The notes under the pieces: model-generated
Told to the model about the DNA's origin: nothing
Seen by the model: only the letters and a program-made list of their open reading frames with translations
The model's database searches: none
Assembly: GCF_000306945.1 (NCBI RefSeq)
Contig: NC_018518.1
Coordinates: 1,116,001-1,180,000 of the forward strand
DNA from: Bordetella pertussis 18323
GTDB lineage: Bacteria; Pseudomonadota; Gammaproteobacteria; Burkholderiales; Burkholderiaceae_B
Length of the DNA: 64,000 nucleotides
Direction of reading: 5' to 3'
Shown: in pieces, positions 19,035-31,289 of the stretch
How the letters are laid out: each line of letters begins with the position of its first letter
How positions within the stretch are numbered: the first letter of the stretch is position 1
Position numbers and translations under genes: made by a program

Positions 19035-19131
19035 CCGGCCGGGCTCCTTGAGTGAACTGGGGGGTTGGCGATTTCCAGTTTCTCAAATCCGGTTCGGATG
19101 AACCATGCATACAACCTATTGAATCTTCACA
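18089..19131 (-). mobile_element. IS481, copy 3
   Basis: A 1043-bp IS481 with a perfect 6-bp target repeat GCTAGG (18083-18088 and 19132-19137). It has G at 19062 where copies 1 and 2 carry A (5652 in copy 1), in the non-coding strip upstream of the transposase start. Confidence 0.97.
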
Positions 19132-19395
19132 GCTAGGGGGTTGGGCGCCGGCCGGCATCGCGGCAAACAGCGTCGCCAGGGCCAGCAGCAGCATGGCCAG
19201 CAAGGTGCGCGGCGCCAGGCGGCGCGAGGGAAATGACGGATTCATGGTCATGGCCGTTACTGCCGTCGTTGGGGACGCATCGTCCCCGCCGGCGGCAGGT
19301 GGAACGAGGGTTTTCCAGGATCACCGGAGAAGGGCAGTTTACGCGCTTGGCGGCCGGCGGCTGCGACCGCTCGCAAGCGCTGGTTGCGCGGCGTA

Positions 19396-20307
19396 TCAGC
19401 GGGACGGCTTGCGGGCGGGCTGGCCGTTTCCCAGTACCTCGGTGGCCACTTCCAGCCAGGCGCGCGCTGCGTGGGACAGATAGCGGTCGCGCACGCGGAT
19501 ATGGCCGATTTCCCATTGCAGGCCGGCCTTGGCCAGGCGAGCCGTGCTCAGCCCGCGCGTCTTCAGGCGCTGTACCAGCGGTTCGGGCAGCAGCGCCACG
19601 CCCAGGTCGGCCGAGGCCATCGCGGCCAGGAAGTCCCAGTGCGCGCTCTGCGCCGCGATGCGCGGCGCAAAGCCGGCCTGTGCGCAGGCCTGGCGCAGGC
19701 GGCGGGTCAGCGCGAAATCGTCGGTGGGCAGCAGCAGCGGCAGGTCGCGCAGCGCCGTCAGCGGCAGGGCGGTCTTGCCTGCCCAGGCGGCCGCCGGCGG
19801 GCCGATCACCCATAGCGCATAGCTGCCGAACCGGGTGGCCTGCAGCGGGCCGGGGTCCTGTATCGGCAGGACGGTGGCGCCTACCTCCAGTTCGCCGGCG
19901 GCCACCAGCCGCTCGACCGCCTGGCCGGTGTCCTCGCGCAGGCTCAGGCGAATATGCGGATGGCGTTCGCGAAAGCGCTTGACGACCGGCGTGAACAGCA
20001 GGTTGATCATCGGCGGGATGCCGACCTCCAGCTCGCCGCGCTGCAGGTCGACCGCTTCGCGCACCTCCGCGTCCAGCTGGCGCATGGCGCCCAGGATGTG
20101 CAGGCCGCGTTCGTAGACGATGCGGCCGGTATCGGTGGGGCGGGCCGTGTGCCCGTCGCGGATCAGCAGCGGCGTGCCGACCTCATCCTCCAGCTGGCGG
20201 ATCATCTTGCTGACTGTCGACTGGGTCACGAACAGCGCGCGCGCCGCCTGCGTGAAGCTGGCCGTGCGCACCGTCTCGACGAAGTAGCGCAAGGCGCGCA
20301 CGTCCAT
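19396..20307 (-). CDS. LysR-family transcriptional regulator
   Basis: A 303-aa LTTR. The N-terminal winged HTH is MDVRALRYFVETVRTASFTQAARALFVTQSTVSKMIRQLEDEVGTPLL (Ser/Thr-rich recognition helix typical of LysR), then a linker helix and a periplasmic-binding-like effector domain (LEVGIPPMINLLFTPVVKRFRERHPHIRLSL). It is divergent from the CoA-transferase gene at 20533 across 225 bp, the usual arrangement for an LTTR and its target, so control of that gene by a short-chain acid or CoA-ester signal is likely but inferred. It appears intact. Confidence 0.88.
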   Translation of the reverse strand: MDVRALRYFVETVRTASFTQAARALFVTQSTVSKMIRQLEDEVGTPLLIRDGHTARPTDTGRIVYERGLHILGAMRQLDAEVREAVDLQRGELEVGIPPMINLLFTPVVKRFRERHPHIRLSLREDTGQAVERLVAAGELEVGATVLPIQDPGPLQATRFGSYALWVIGPPAAAWAGKTALPLTALRDLPLLLPTDDFALTRRLRQACAQAGFAPRIAAQSAHWDFLAAMASADLGVALLPEPLVQRLKTRGLSTARLAKAGLQWEIGHIRVRDRYLSHAARAWLEVATEVLGNGQPARKPSR

Positions 20308-20532
20308 GGGCGGAAACTCGCAAACGATGAAAAAAACGAATCGATTGGATAATTTTAAGTCATTACGAGATTTGCCGCGGGCTGCCTATACTGCGGAAAA
20401 ATTTGGTCGCACCGGCCATCCGGTGGACGTTTTGACGGAAAACGCCGCGGCAGACGGCGCCCGGGCACAGGAGGCGCGACGCAATCCCACCCGGACTGCG
20501 CGCCGTGGCCACCATTGATGTCTGGAGACAGC

Positions 20533-22050
20533 ATGCATCTCGAACGTATTCGCCATCCCGGCCTGCGCGCCCGGTTGGCTTCCCCCCAGGAAGCGGCCCG
20601 GCTGGTCCACGACGGCATGACCGTCGGCATGAGTGAGTTCACGCGCGCGGGCGACTGCAAATCGGTGCCGGCGGCGCTGGCCGAAAGAGCCGCCGCCGAG
20701 CCGCTGCGCATCACGCTGCTGACCGGCGCCTCGCTGGGGCATGACACCGACAAGCTGCTGGCGCAGGCCGGCGTTCTGGCGCGCCGCATGCCGTTCCAGG
20801 TCGACACCACGCTGCGGCGCAAGATCAACCAGGGCGAGATCGCCTTTGTCGACCAGCACTTGTCCGAAACCGTCGAGCAGTTGCGCGCCGGCCATATCGG
20901 CCCCATCGACATCGCCATCGTCGAGGCGGCTGCCATCACCGAAGACGGCGGCATCGTGCCGACCATGTCGGTCGGCAACTCGGCCTCGTTCGTCGAGCAG
21001 GCCCGCCTGGTCATCGTCGAGCTCAATCTCGGCGTGCCCGCGGCCATCGAAGGCCTGCACGACATCGTGATCCCGGGCGCGCGGCCCGGCCGCCAGCCCC
21101 TGCCGCTGGTGTCGGTCGACCAGCGCATCGGCGCGCCCTGCATCGCGGTGGACCCCGACAAGATCGCCGCCATCGTCGTCACCAACGAACCGGACAGTCC
21201 CTCAAACGCCTTGCCGCCCGACGAGGAGACCGGCGCCATCGCCGGCCACATCGTCGGCTTCCTGCGCCAGGAAGTGAACCAGGGGCGCCTGAGCCGCTCG
21301 CTGCTGCCCCTGCAGGCCGGCATCGGCACGATCGCCAATGCCGTGCTGCACGGGTTCGGCGAGTCGGAATTCGAGGGGCTCACCATGTACTCGGAAGTGC
21401 TGCAGGACAGCGCGATCGAACTCCTGGACCAGGGCAAGCTGAGTTTCGCCTCGGCCTCGTCCATCACGGTCTCGCTGCCGGTGTACGAACGCATCCTGGG
21501 CAACCTCGAGCACTACCGCCAGCGCATCGTGCTGCGCCCGCAGGAAATCAGCAACGCGCCCGAGCTGGTGCGCCGCCTGGGCGTGATTGCCATCAACACG
21601 GCGCTGGAGTTCGACATCTACGGCAACGTCAACTCCACCCATGTGGGCGGCACCCATATGATGAACGGCATCGGCGGTTCGGGGGACTTTGTGCGCAACG
21701 CGCACCTGTCCATCTTCGTGACCAAGTCCATGGCCAGGAACGGCGATATTTCCAGCGTGGTGCCCATGGTCTCGCATGTGGACCACAACGAGCACGACGT
21801 CGATATCCTGGTGACCGAGTGCGGGCTGGCGGACCTGCGCGGCCTGGCGCCGCGCGAGCGCGCTCGCGCCATCATCGCCCATTGCGTGCATCCCTCGTAC
21901 CGCGATGCGCTGCGCGATTACTTCGAGCGCGCCTGCAGGCGCGGCGGGCAAACGTCCCATCTGCTGGAGGAGGCCTTCTCCTGGCACCAGCGCTACAACG
22001 AAACCGACACGATGCGGCTGGCGGCACCGGCGGCCCGGCGCGTGGCCTGA
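20533..22050 (+). CDS. Acetyl-CoA hydrolase/transferase family protein (acyl-CoA:carboxylate CoA-transferase)
   Basis: A 505-aa class I CoA-transferase of the acetyl-CoA hydrolase/4-hydroxybutyrate CoA-transferase family. It begins MHLERIRHPGLRARLASPQEAARLVHDGMTVGMSEFTRAGDCKSVPAAL, with GIGTIANAVLHGF, the likely catalytic-Glu segment LTMYSEVLQD, and GGTHMMNGIGGSGDFVRNA. These enzymes move CoA between acetyl-CoA and succinate or similar acids. ATG 20533 is favoured by GGAG at 20524-20527; ATGs at 20515 and 20518 are possible. It is divergently transcribed from a LysR gene. Confidence 0.87.
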   Translation: MHLERIRHPGLRARLASPQEAARLVHDGMTVGMSEFTRAGDCKSVPAALAERAAAEPLRITLLTGASLGHDTDKLLAQAGVLARRMPFQVDTTLRRKINQGEIAFVDQHLSETVEQLRAGHIGPIDIAIVEAAAITEDGGIVPTMSVGNSASFVEQARLVIVELNLGVPAAIEGLHDIVIPGARPGRQPLPLVSVDQRIGAPCIAVDPDKIAAIVVTNEPDSPSNALPPDEETGAIAGHIVGFLRQEVNQGRLSRSLLPLQAGIGTIANAVLHGFGESEFEGLTMYSEVLQDSAIELLDQGKLSFASASSITVSLPVYERILGNLEHYRQRIVLRPQEISNAPELVRRLGVIAINTALEFDIYGNVNSTHVGGTHMMNGIGGSGDFVRNAHLSIFVTKSMARNGDISSVVPMVSHVDHNEHDVDILVTECGLADLRGLAPRERARAIIAHCVHPSYRDALRDYFERACRRGGQTSHLLEEAFSWHQRYNETDTMRLAAPAARRVA

Positions 22051-22057
22051 ATGTGCG

Positions 22058-22081
22058 GCGGGCCCCCATGAGGGGGCCCGC
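22058..22081. terminator. Strong hairpin between convergent genes
   Basis: GCGGGCCCCC, loop ATGA, GGGGGCCCGC: a perfect 10-bp stem between the CoA-transferase stop (22050) and the convergent symporter pseudogene (stop 22100). It has no T-run, so it is a likely but unproven bidirectional terminator. Confidence 0.5.
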
Positions 22082-22099
22082 GCAGGCAAGCCGGCTGGG

Positions 22100-23074
22100 T
22101 CAGCGCGCGGCCGCGGCCGACGTGGCCGGCGCCGGCGCGTCCGCCTCGTCGTCCTTGAAGCGGCGCAGCAGCGTCGCGGCCAGCGGGCCGGAAATGTTGT
22201 GCCAGACGCTGAAGATCGCGCTGGGCACGGCGGCCAGCGGCGAGAAGTGCGCGGTGGCCAGCGCCACCCCCAGTCCCGAGTTCTGCATGCCCACCTCGAT
22301 CGAAAGCGTCTTGCGCTTGGCCACGCCCAGCCCGCAGGCCCTGCCCAGCAGATAGCCGATCAGCAGGCCCAGGCCGTTGTGCAGCACGACCACGGCGAAA
22401 ATCATCAATCCGCTGGTGGCGACGGGCCTGGTTGCCGGCCACGACCGCCGCCACGATGGCCACGATGGCGGCCACCGACACCAGCGGCAGCGCGTCCACG
22501 CACACCTTGACCTTCTCGCGCAGCAGGTACTGCGCCAGCACTCCCAGCACGATGGGCAGGATGACCACCTGCACGATGGACCAGAACATGGCCGCGGCGC
22601 TGACCTCGATCCATTGGCTGGCCAGCAGGTAGATCAGGGCCGGCGTGACGATGGGCGCGAGCAGCGTCGTTACCGAAGTGATGGCCACCGACAACGCGAC
22701 GTCGCCGCGGGCCAGGAACGTCATGACATTGGAAGCCGTGCCGCCCCCGGGCAGCAGCCCACCAGGATGACGCCGACCGCCACTTCGGGCGGGAGATCCA
22801 GCACGGCGGTCAGCAGCCAGGCCAGCGAGGGCATGATGATGAACTGGCCGAGCACGCCGATCAGCACGTCGCGCGGGCGATGCAGCACCTCGCGGAAGTC
22901 GTCTTTCGACAGGGTCAGGCCCATGCCGAACATGATCAGGCCCAGCAGGGGAACGATGTATTGCCCCAGCCACTTGAAGTGCTCGGGCGAGTAATAGGCA
23001 AGCGCTGCGAACAGCAGCACCCAGATGGCGAAGGTATTGCCGACGAAGCGGCTCAGGCGGGCGATGGCCTGCAT
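22100..23074 (-). pseudogene. Bile acid:sodium symporter (BASS/Acr3-like) family gene with two frameshifts
   Basis: The frame from ATG 23074 (MQAIARLSRFVGNTFAIWVLLFAALAYYSPEHF…) reads to VGCCPG, then shifts at a G run (plus-strand C5, 22744-22748). The family GGTASNVMTFLARGDVALSV motif continues in another frame to VVAGNQA. A second shift near 22420-22429 returns to the first frame for [24 protein letters not shown] and the C-terminus. All parts of a normal SBF membrane protein are present, about 324 aa in total, but the first frame stops at 22721. The most economical history is a GG gain and loss of a dinucleotide; other indel combinations fit. Confidence 0.82.
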
Positions 23075-23279
23075 GGCGTGGTGATTCCTTGAAGCATGGC
23101 CCGCCGGCGCGGGTGCGCGGCGGCATTGCCGCGCGGGCGGCGGGCCGGTGAAAAACATGGCGAATGCGGCGGGCGTACGCGCGTCGGCGGGTGGCCGAGG
23201 GCGTACGCGTGCGCGAGGGTGGGTGCATGCGCGGCTGCCCGCCGTGTACGCGGGCAGCCTGGCCGTCAGGGGCAGGATT

Positions 23280-24242
23280 CTACGCCGCTGGCCTGGCGCG
23301 CCGGCGCCGCGGCGGCGTGCCGGCCTCGTGCGCCAGCGTGGCGCGCGCCAGCGCCAGCTCGTCGTGCAGCCATTGGCGCAAGGCCTGCAGCGGCGGCCAG
23401 TCGCTCAGTTCGGGCCGGTAGACCAGGTGGAAGGTTTGCCGCTGCTCGGCGGCGATGGCCAGCGGCGACAGGCGCACCAGGCGGCCCGCGGTCAGCGCAT
23501 CGGCGGCCAGCAGTTCGCGCACCAGCGCCAGCCCCAGGTTCTGTTCGGCCGCCTGGGCCAGCATGCCGGCGTCGTTGAACAGCGCGACCGGCTTGATCGT
23601 GGCGCGCACGCCGGCCGCCTGGAACCACGCCTGCCACAACCCCTGTTCTCCCAGCAGCGGCTCGTGGGCCAGCCGCTGCGGGTCCGCGCCCGCCAGGCGC
23701 CGCGCTGTGGCCGGAGCCGCCACCAGGATCATGCGCGTGGGCGTATCGAACAGCGGCTCGGACTGCTGGCCGGCCTAGGGCCCGCGCCCGAAGCGCAGGG
23801 CGGCGTGAAAGCCCTCGCGGTGCAGGTCCACGACCTGCTGCGAGGTTTCGATCTCCAGGGCGATGTCCGGGTGGTGCGCATGCCAGCGCGCCATGCGTGG
23901 CAGCAGCCACAGCTGTGCCAGCGAAGGCAGGACCGAAATGCGCAGGCGCAGTCCGGAGCCGGCCGCTGCTGCGGCGGCGGCCTGGACGCCTTCGTCCAGC
24001 AGCGCCAGGGCGGGCTCGGTGGCGCGCAGCAGCGCCTGCCCGGCGGGATTGAGCACCAGGCGGCGCGCACGGCGATCGAACAGCGCGAAGCCCAGCTGGG
24101 TTTCCAGCGTGCGGATCTGCTGGCTGACGGCGCTGTGCGTCAAATGCAGCTGCAGCGCCGCCGCGCGCAGGTTCTGCAGGTCGGCGACGACGCGGAACAC
24201 GGGCAGGACATTCAGGGGCAGGCGGCTCGTACTGGTAAGCAT
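23280..24242 (-). pseudogene. LysR-family regulator (GcvA-like) with an internal amber codon
   Basis: The frame from ATG 24242 encodes an LTTR: HTH at FRVVADLQNLRAAALQLHLTHSAVSQQIRTLE, then the effector domain LRLRISVLPSLAQLWLLPRMARWHAHHPDIALEIETS. An in-frame TAG at 23775-23777 follows FGRGP (residue 155 or so). The same frame then runs on without a gap through SEPLFDTPTRMILVAAPA to the end at 23280. A single base change (for example CAG to TAG) explains it. Only the DNA-binding half would be made. Its target is unknown. Confidence 0.83.
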
Positions 24243-24330
24243 AACTGACCATCATGGGCGGAACAATTCGATTTTCAATGGGTCTTTGGACGCATATCCT
24301 GAACATCTAGACCTGTACACGGAGATTCCC

Positions 24331-24579
24331 ATGGCTGAGACCACCTGCTCCCCCGTCATCCTGTCACCCTGCACGCTGTGCGCCGGCGCCGAGCCCGCGT
24401 CCGGGTGGCGAGCTCGCCTGCGGGCCTGGATCGCACGCCGCCGCCAGGCGCGCATTCTGGCCGAGGTCATGGAAATGGACGAACACATGCTCAGCGATAT
24501 CGGCGCGCCGCCATGGGTCAAGGTCGAGGCCGTCGCGCGGCAGGCGCGCCAACGATGCGGCCCGTCGCGTTCCTGGTAA
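24331..24579 (+). CDS. Small DUF1127-like protein
   Basis: An 82-aa protein with the C-terminal DUF1127/YjiS pattern: basic RLRAWIARRRQARILAEVMEMDEHMLSDIGAPPW, where the helix followed by hLxDIGh is characteristic. An N-terminal extension (MAETTCSPVILSPCTLCAG) contains three cysteines. ATG 24331 follows GGAGA. DUF1127 proteins in alphaproteobacteria have been tied to phosphate and C1 metabolism and stress; nothing here points to a specific role. It is divergent from the broken LysR gene. Confidence 0.7.
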   Translation: MAETTCSPVILSPCTLCAGAEPASGWRARLRAWIARRRQARILAEVMEMDEHMLSDIGAPPWVKVEAVARQARQRCGPSRSW

Positions 24580-24798
24580 GGCGCGGACATGGCGGCCACG
24601 GTCCGGCCGCCGCCGGGACGCAAGCCCGCCGCCATGGGCCGGGCCGGCTCCATGCAAGCCGTGGTTCGCATGCCTATATATAAGAAAGAAGGGCGTCCTC
24701 CGGGGCCGTGCGCAAGGCGCGTGCGGCCCTGTCCACGCGCGGCGGCCCCCCGCGCAAGGCGGGGCAGCCGCCGCCAACCAGGGTTTTGTTGCGGCGTT

Positions 24799-24826
24799 TT
24801 GACAGCCCGTGCAAACGTGCTATAGT
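24799..24826 (+). promoter_or_regulatory. rrn promoter P1
   Basis: A consensus -35 TTGACA (24799-24804), 16-bp spacer and TATAGT -10 (24821-24826), followed by a GC-rich discriminator (TCGCCCCC) typical of stringently controlled rRNA promoters. It lies about 660 bp upstream of 16S. The interval 24580-25482 otherwise holds no gene that I can support. Confidence 0.8.
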
Positions 24827-25040
24827 TCGCCCCCTTCGCAGTTCGGGTTGTCCCGGATGCGAAGCCGGAACCGCGAATCATGCGGTTTGCAGGATCTCCG
24901 CCCAGGTGCGGGAGCCGGCAAGCCAGGGCAGGAGGCGCGGGCAGCACCGGGGCAGGGCGGGCGGGATTATGCCGATGTGGCGGTTCCCGGGGTTCTGGCA
25001 GGTGTTGTTGCACGACGGTTAACGAATCGCTGCCTTCGGG

Positions 25041-25070
25041 TTGCAAATTCTGCAAAAGTCGTGTTATAGT
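25041..25070 (+). promoter_or_regulatory. rrn promoter P2
   Basis: -35 TTGCAA (25041-25046), 18-bp spacer, -10 TATAGT (25065-25070). A second promoter about 410 bp upstream of 16S, with the same -10 hexamer as P1. Confidence 0.65.
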
Positions 25071-25285
25071 TTCGGGCTTGGCAGTTGCCGAAACCTAAGG
25101 GTTAACCCTGATGCCGATCGGCGCGGGTGCTGGGGTTTCGAGAAGTGCCAGGTGAGAGGCGCAGGCCTTGAGGAAGGGGGTGAGTCAGGTGCGGAGCAGG
25201 CGAGGCCGACTTGACAAGCTGAAAAAACTTCTTCATAATCTCGTTTCTCTGCTGCTGAAAACGCAGCGCCGGTCGGAAGGCCGGT

Positions 25286-25296
25286 TGGCAGGACCG
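25286..25296 (+). promoter_or_regulatory. boxA antitermination element (16S leader)
   Basis: GCTCTTTAACA followed by ATTTAACA matches the NusB/NusE boxA consensus (TGCTCTTTAACA), about 190 nt upstream of mature 16S. Confidence 0.85.
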
Positions 25297-25482
25297 CTCT
25301 TTAACAATTTAACAACCGATAAGTGTGGGCACTTGGTGCGAGCGCACGGTGGTGGCTACGGTCGTCATCGAAAGCAAAGCATTATCAAGTGCTCACTGAA
25401 TGAAGTAAGGTTTTTTAAACCTCACTTCCTTTGAGCAAGCGATACGGATCCTGGTTTCGATCAGGGTCCACACACAGAGATT

Positions 25483-27013
<1,531 letters not shown>

Positions 27014-27110
27014 AAGAGCTTGAGTGCTCGTGTCAAGTGTCCACGCTTATCGGTTGTTGTTATATAGCTGCTGGATCGGTGGCTGCTGATCCGAGAGAGA
27101 AAGGTTTCGC

Positions 27111-27187
27111 GGGTCTGTAGCTCAGTCGGTTAGAGCACCGTCTTGATAAGGCGGGGGTCGTTGGTTCGAATCCAACCAGACCCACCA
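27111..27187 (+). tRNA. tRNA-Ile (GAT)
   Basis: A 77-nt cloverleaf starting GGGTCTGTAGCTCAG and ending CAGACCCACCA, with encoded CCA. The anticodon GAT is at 27145-27147, and the T arm contains GGTTCGAATCC. It lies in the 16S-23S spacer, the usual place. Confidence 0.97.
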
Positions 27188-27207
27188 AGGTTTCCTGAGA
27201 GGGAAAT

Positions 27208-27283
27208 GGGGGTGTAGCTCAGCTGGGAGAGCGCCTGCTTTGCAAGCAGGATGTCATCGGTTCGATCCCGTTCACCTCCACCA
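27208..27283 (+). tRNA. tRNA-Ala (TGC)
   Basis: A 76-nt cloverleaf starting GGGGGTGTAGCTCAGC and ending CACCTCCACCA. The anticodon TGC is at 27241-27243 in loop TTTGCAA closed by CCTGC/GCAGG, and the T arm contains GGTTCGATCCC. The Ile-Ala order is standard for Bordetella-type rrn spacers. Confidence 0.97.
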
Positions 27284-27390
27284 AAGCCTGTCCAGAGGAT
27301 GGGTGTGGGGCGAGACCAGAAGGCGAGAGAGCAACGCTTAGTGCTGCGAGTCAGTGTTAAGCGTTGGGTTTTGGCCCGACAGCTATATAT

Positions 27391-27401
27391 GTTCTTTAAC
27401 A
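27391..27401 (+). promoter_or_regulatory. boxA antitermination element (23S leader)
   Basis: GTTCTTTAACA followed by ATTTGG is a second boxA about 195 nt before 23S. The rest of the 27284-27596 spacer holds processing-stem sequence and no further gene. Confidence 0.8.
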
Positions 27402-27596
27402 ATTTGGAAGAAGCACAACGTAAAGTGTTCGTTTAGTAGTCGGCGCGAGTCGATGAAGACGGATACGGGTTGTGATTGCATGATTTTGTTCCAAGTCTCA
27501 AGAACTGGCTGGGCGCGCAAGCGTTTGGTCAGATGCTTTGAACTTATGAACGGCACAAGCGCGAATGAACAGCACCTATAAGACTTTAGTGTTATA

Positions 27597-30478
<2,882 letters not shown>

Positions 30479-30653
30479 TATAACTCTCAAGTCTTAATTA
30501 TTACCGCTGGACAGTAAGCGCCAGCGCCGTTCATACCAACACAACATACACACGCAACCCGCGTCGCTGCCAGTCCCAACCGACTGCCAGGCGCACGCTG
30601 TGCTTCTTCCAAATTCAAGCCGTTGACCCTGCGTCAACCGCTTAGCCGGTTAC

Positions 30654-30767
30654 GCCTGACGACCATAGCAAGGTGGTCCCACTCCTTCCCATCCCGAACA
30701 GGACAGTGAAACGCCTTCGCGCCGATGATAGTGGATGTACATCTGTGAAAGTAGGTCATCGTCAGGC
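30654..30767 (+). rRNA. rrf: 5S ribosomal RNA
   Basis: A 114-nt gene starting GCCTGACGACCATAGCAAGG and closing with GTCATCGTCAGGC, the complementary terminal helix. It contains CCCATCCCGAACAGG. It follows 23S after a 175-bp spacer with no tRNA. Confidence 0.97.
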
Positions 30768-30778
30768 TTTTATTGCTC

Positions 30779-30817
30779 AAAACCCCGCAGCCTCACGGCT
30801 CGCGGGGTTTTGTTTTT
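30779..30817 (+). terminator. rrn operon terminator
   Basis: AAAACCCCGC-AGCC, loop TCAC, GGCT-CGCGGGGTTTT followed by GTTTTT. A strong intrinsic terminator 11 bp after 5S. Confidence 0.93.
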
Positions 30818-30859
30818 GGGGGTACGCCCAGGCGGCTGGCCCCGCAACGGGCACGACAG

Positions 30860-31276
30860 CCGCGGCCGGGGGGCCTGTCCCTGCGGGGGGAAGGATACCT
30901 GCGGCCCGGGTGCCTGTCCCCGCAGGGGGACAGGCACCTGCAGACATCCCCATCTTCTGACGAACCGCCTGCAGCGTGTGTCAGTCCCCCTGCGGGGACA
31001 GACACACGCTGTGGAATCCTGCCTCGGCATCGCACCCGCCAACCGTGACGGCAAGCAGCCGCCCATGCGCCCGCCTCCGCCGCACGTCGCCGGGTGCCTG
31101 TCCCCGCAGGGGGCTGGCACCTGCAGACATCCCCAGCTTCTGACGAACCGCCTGCAGCGTGTGTCAGTCCCCCTGCGGGGACAGACACACGCTGTGGCGT
31201 CCTGCCTCGGCATCACATCCGCCTATCGTAGCGGCAGGCGCCCATGCGCCCGCATCCGCCGCACGCTGCCGGGTGC
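30860..31276. repeat. Palindromic repeat cluster with tandem duplication (left of IS1663)
   Basis: Inverted-repeat units of the form GGTGCCTGTCCCCGC…GGGGACAGGCACC occur at 30909-30938 and 31093 on, and variants of the form GTGTGTCAGTCCCC…GGGGACAGACACAC occur near 30977-31008 and 31160-31191. A segment of 184 bp (30907-31090) is followed by a 179-bp diverged copy (31091-31269), and a third copy is cut by IS1663. No coding frame is credible. The units look like REP-type intergenic elements. Confidence 0.8.
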
Positions 31277-31289
31277 CTTGTATCTTTCC

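Larger units (their letters stand above)
15782..19251 (-). pseudogene. MscS-family mechanosensitive channel gene (DUF3772 type) split by IS481
   Basis: Removing IS481 and one GCTAGG repeat restores an 806-aa frame: signal peptide MTMNPSFPSRRLAPRTLLAMLLLALATLFAAMPAGAQ, the junction QPPSPADADAILTQ, a periplasmic helical domain, about ten membrane segments, then the MscS core. The pore and beta domain are visible as [53 protein letters not shown] and the C-terminal beta-alpha part ending ASAPPQPR. MscS-type channels release solutes on hypo-osmotic shock. The insertion lies right after the signal peptide, so the large 3' part has no normal start. Confidence 0.9.

Noticed and set aside
23775..23777. 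The CCTAGG around the LysR amber codon as an IS481 scar
   Set aside because: No repeat duplication or IS remnant is present; the frame is simply continuous through one TAG.
30907..31269. Regularly spaced repeats that might suggest a CRISPR array
   Set aside because: There are only two long units (184 and 179 bp) whose whole length is duplicated, not short repeats with unique spacers, and no cas genes are present.
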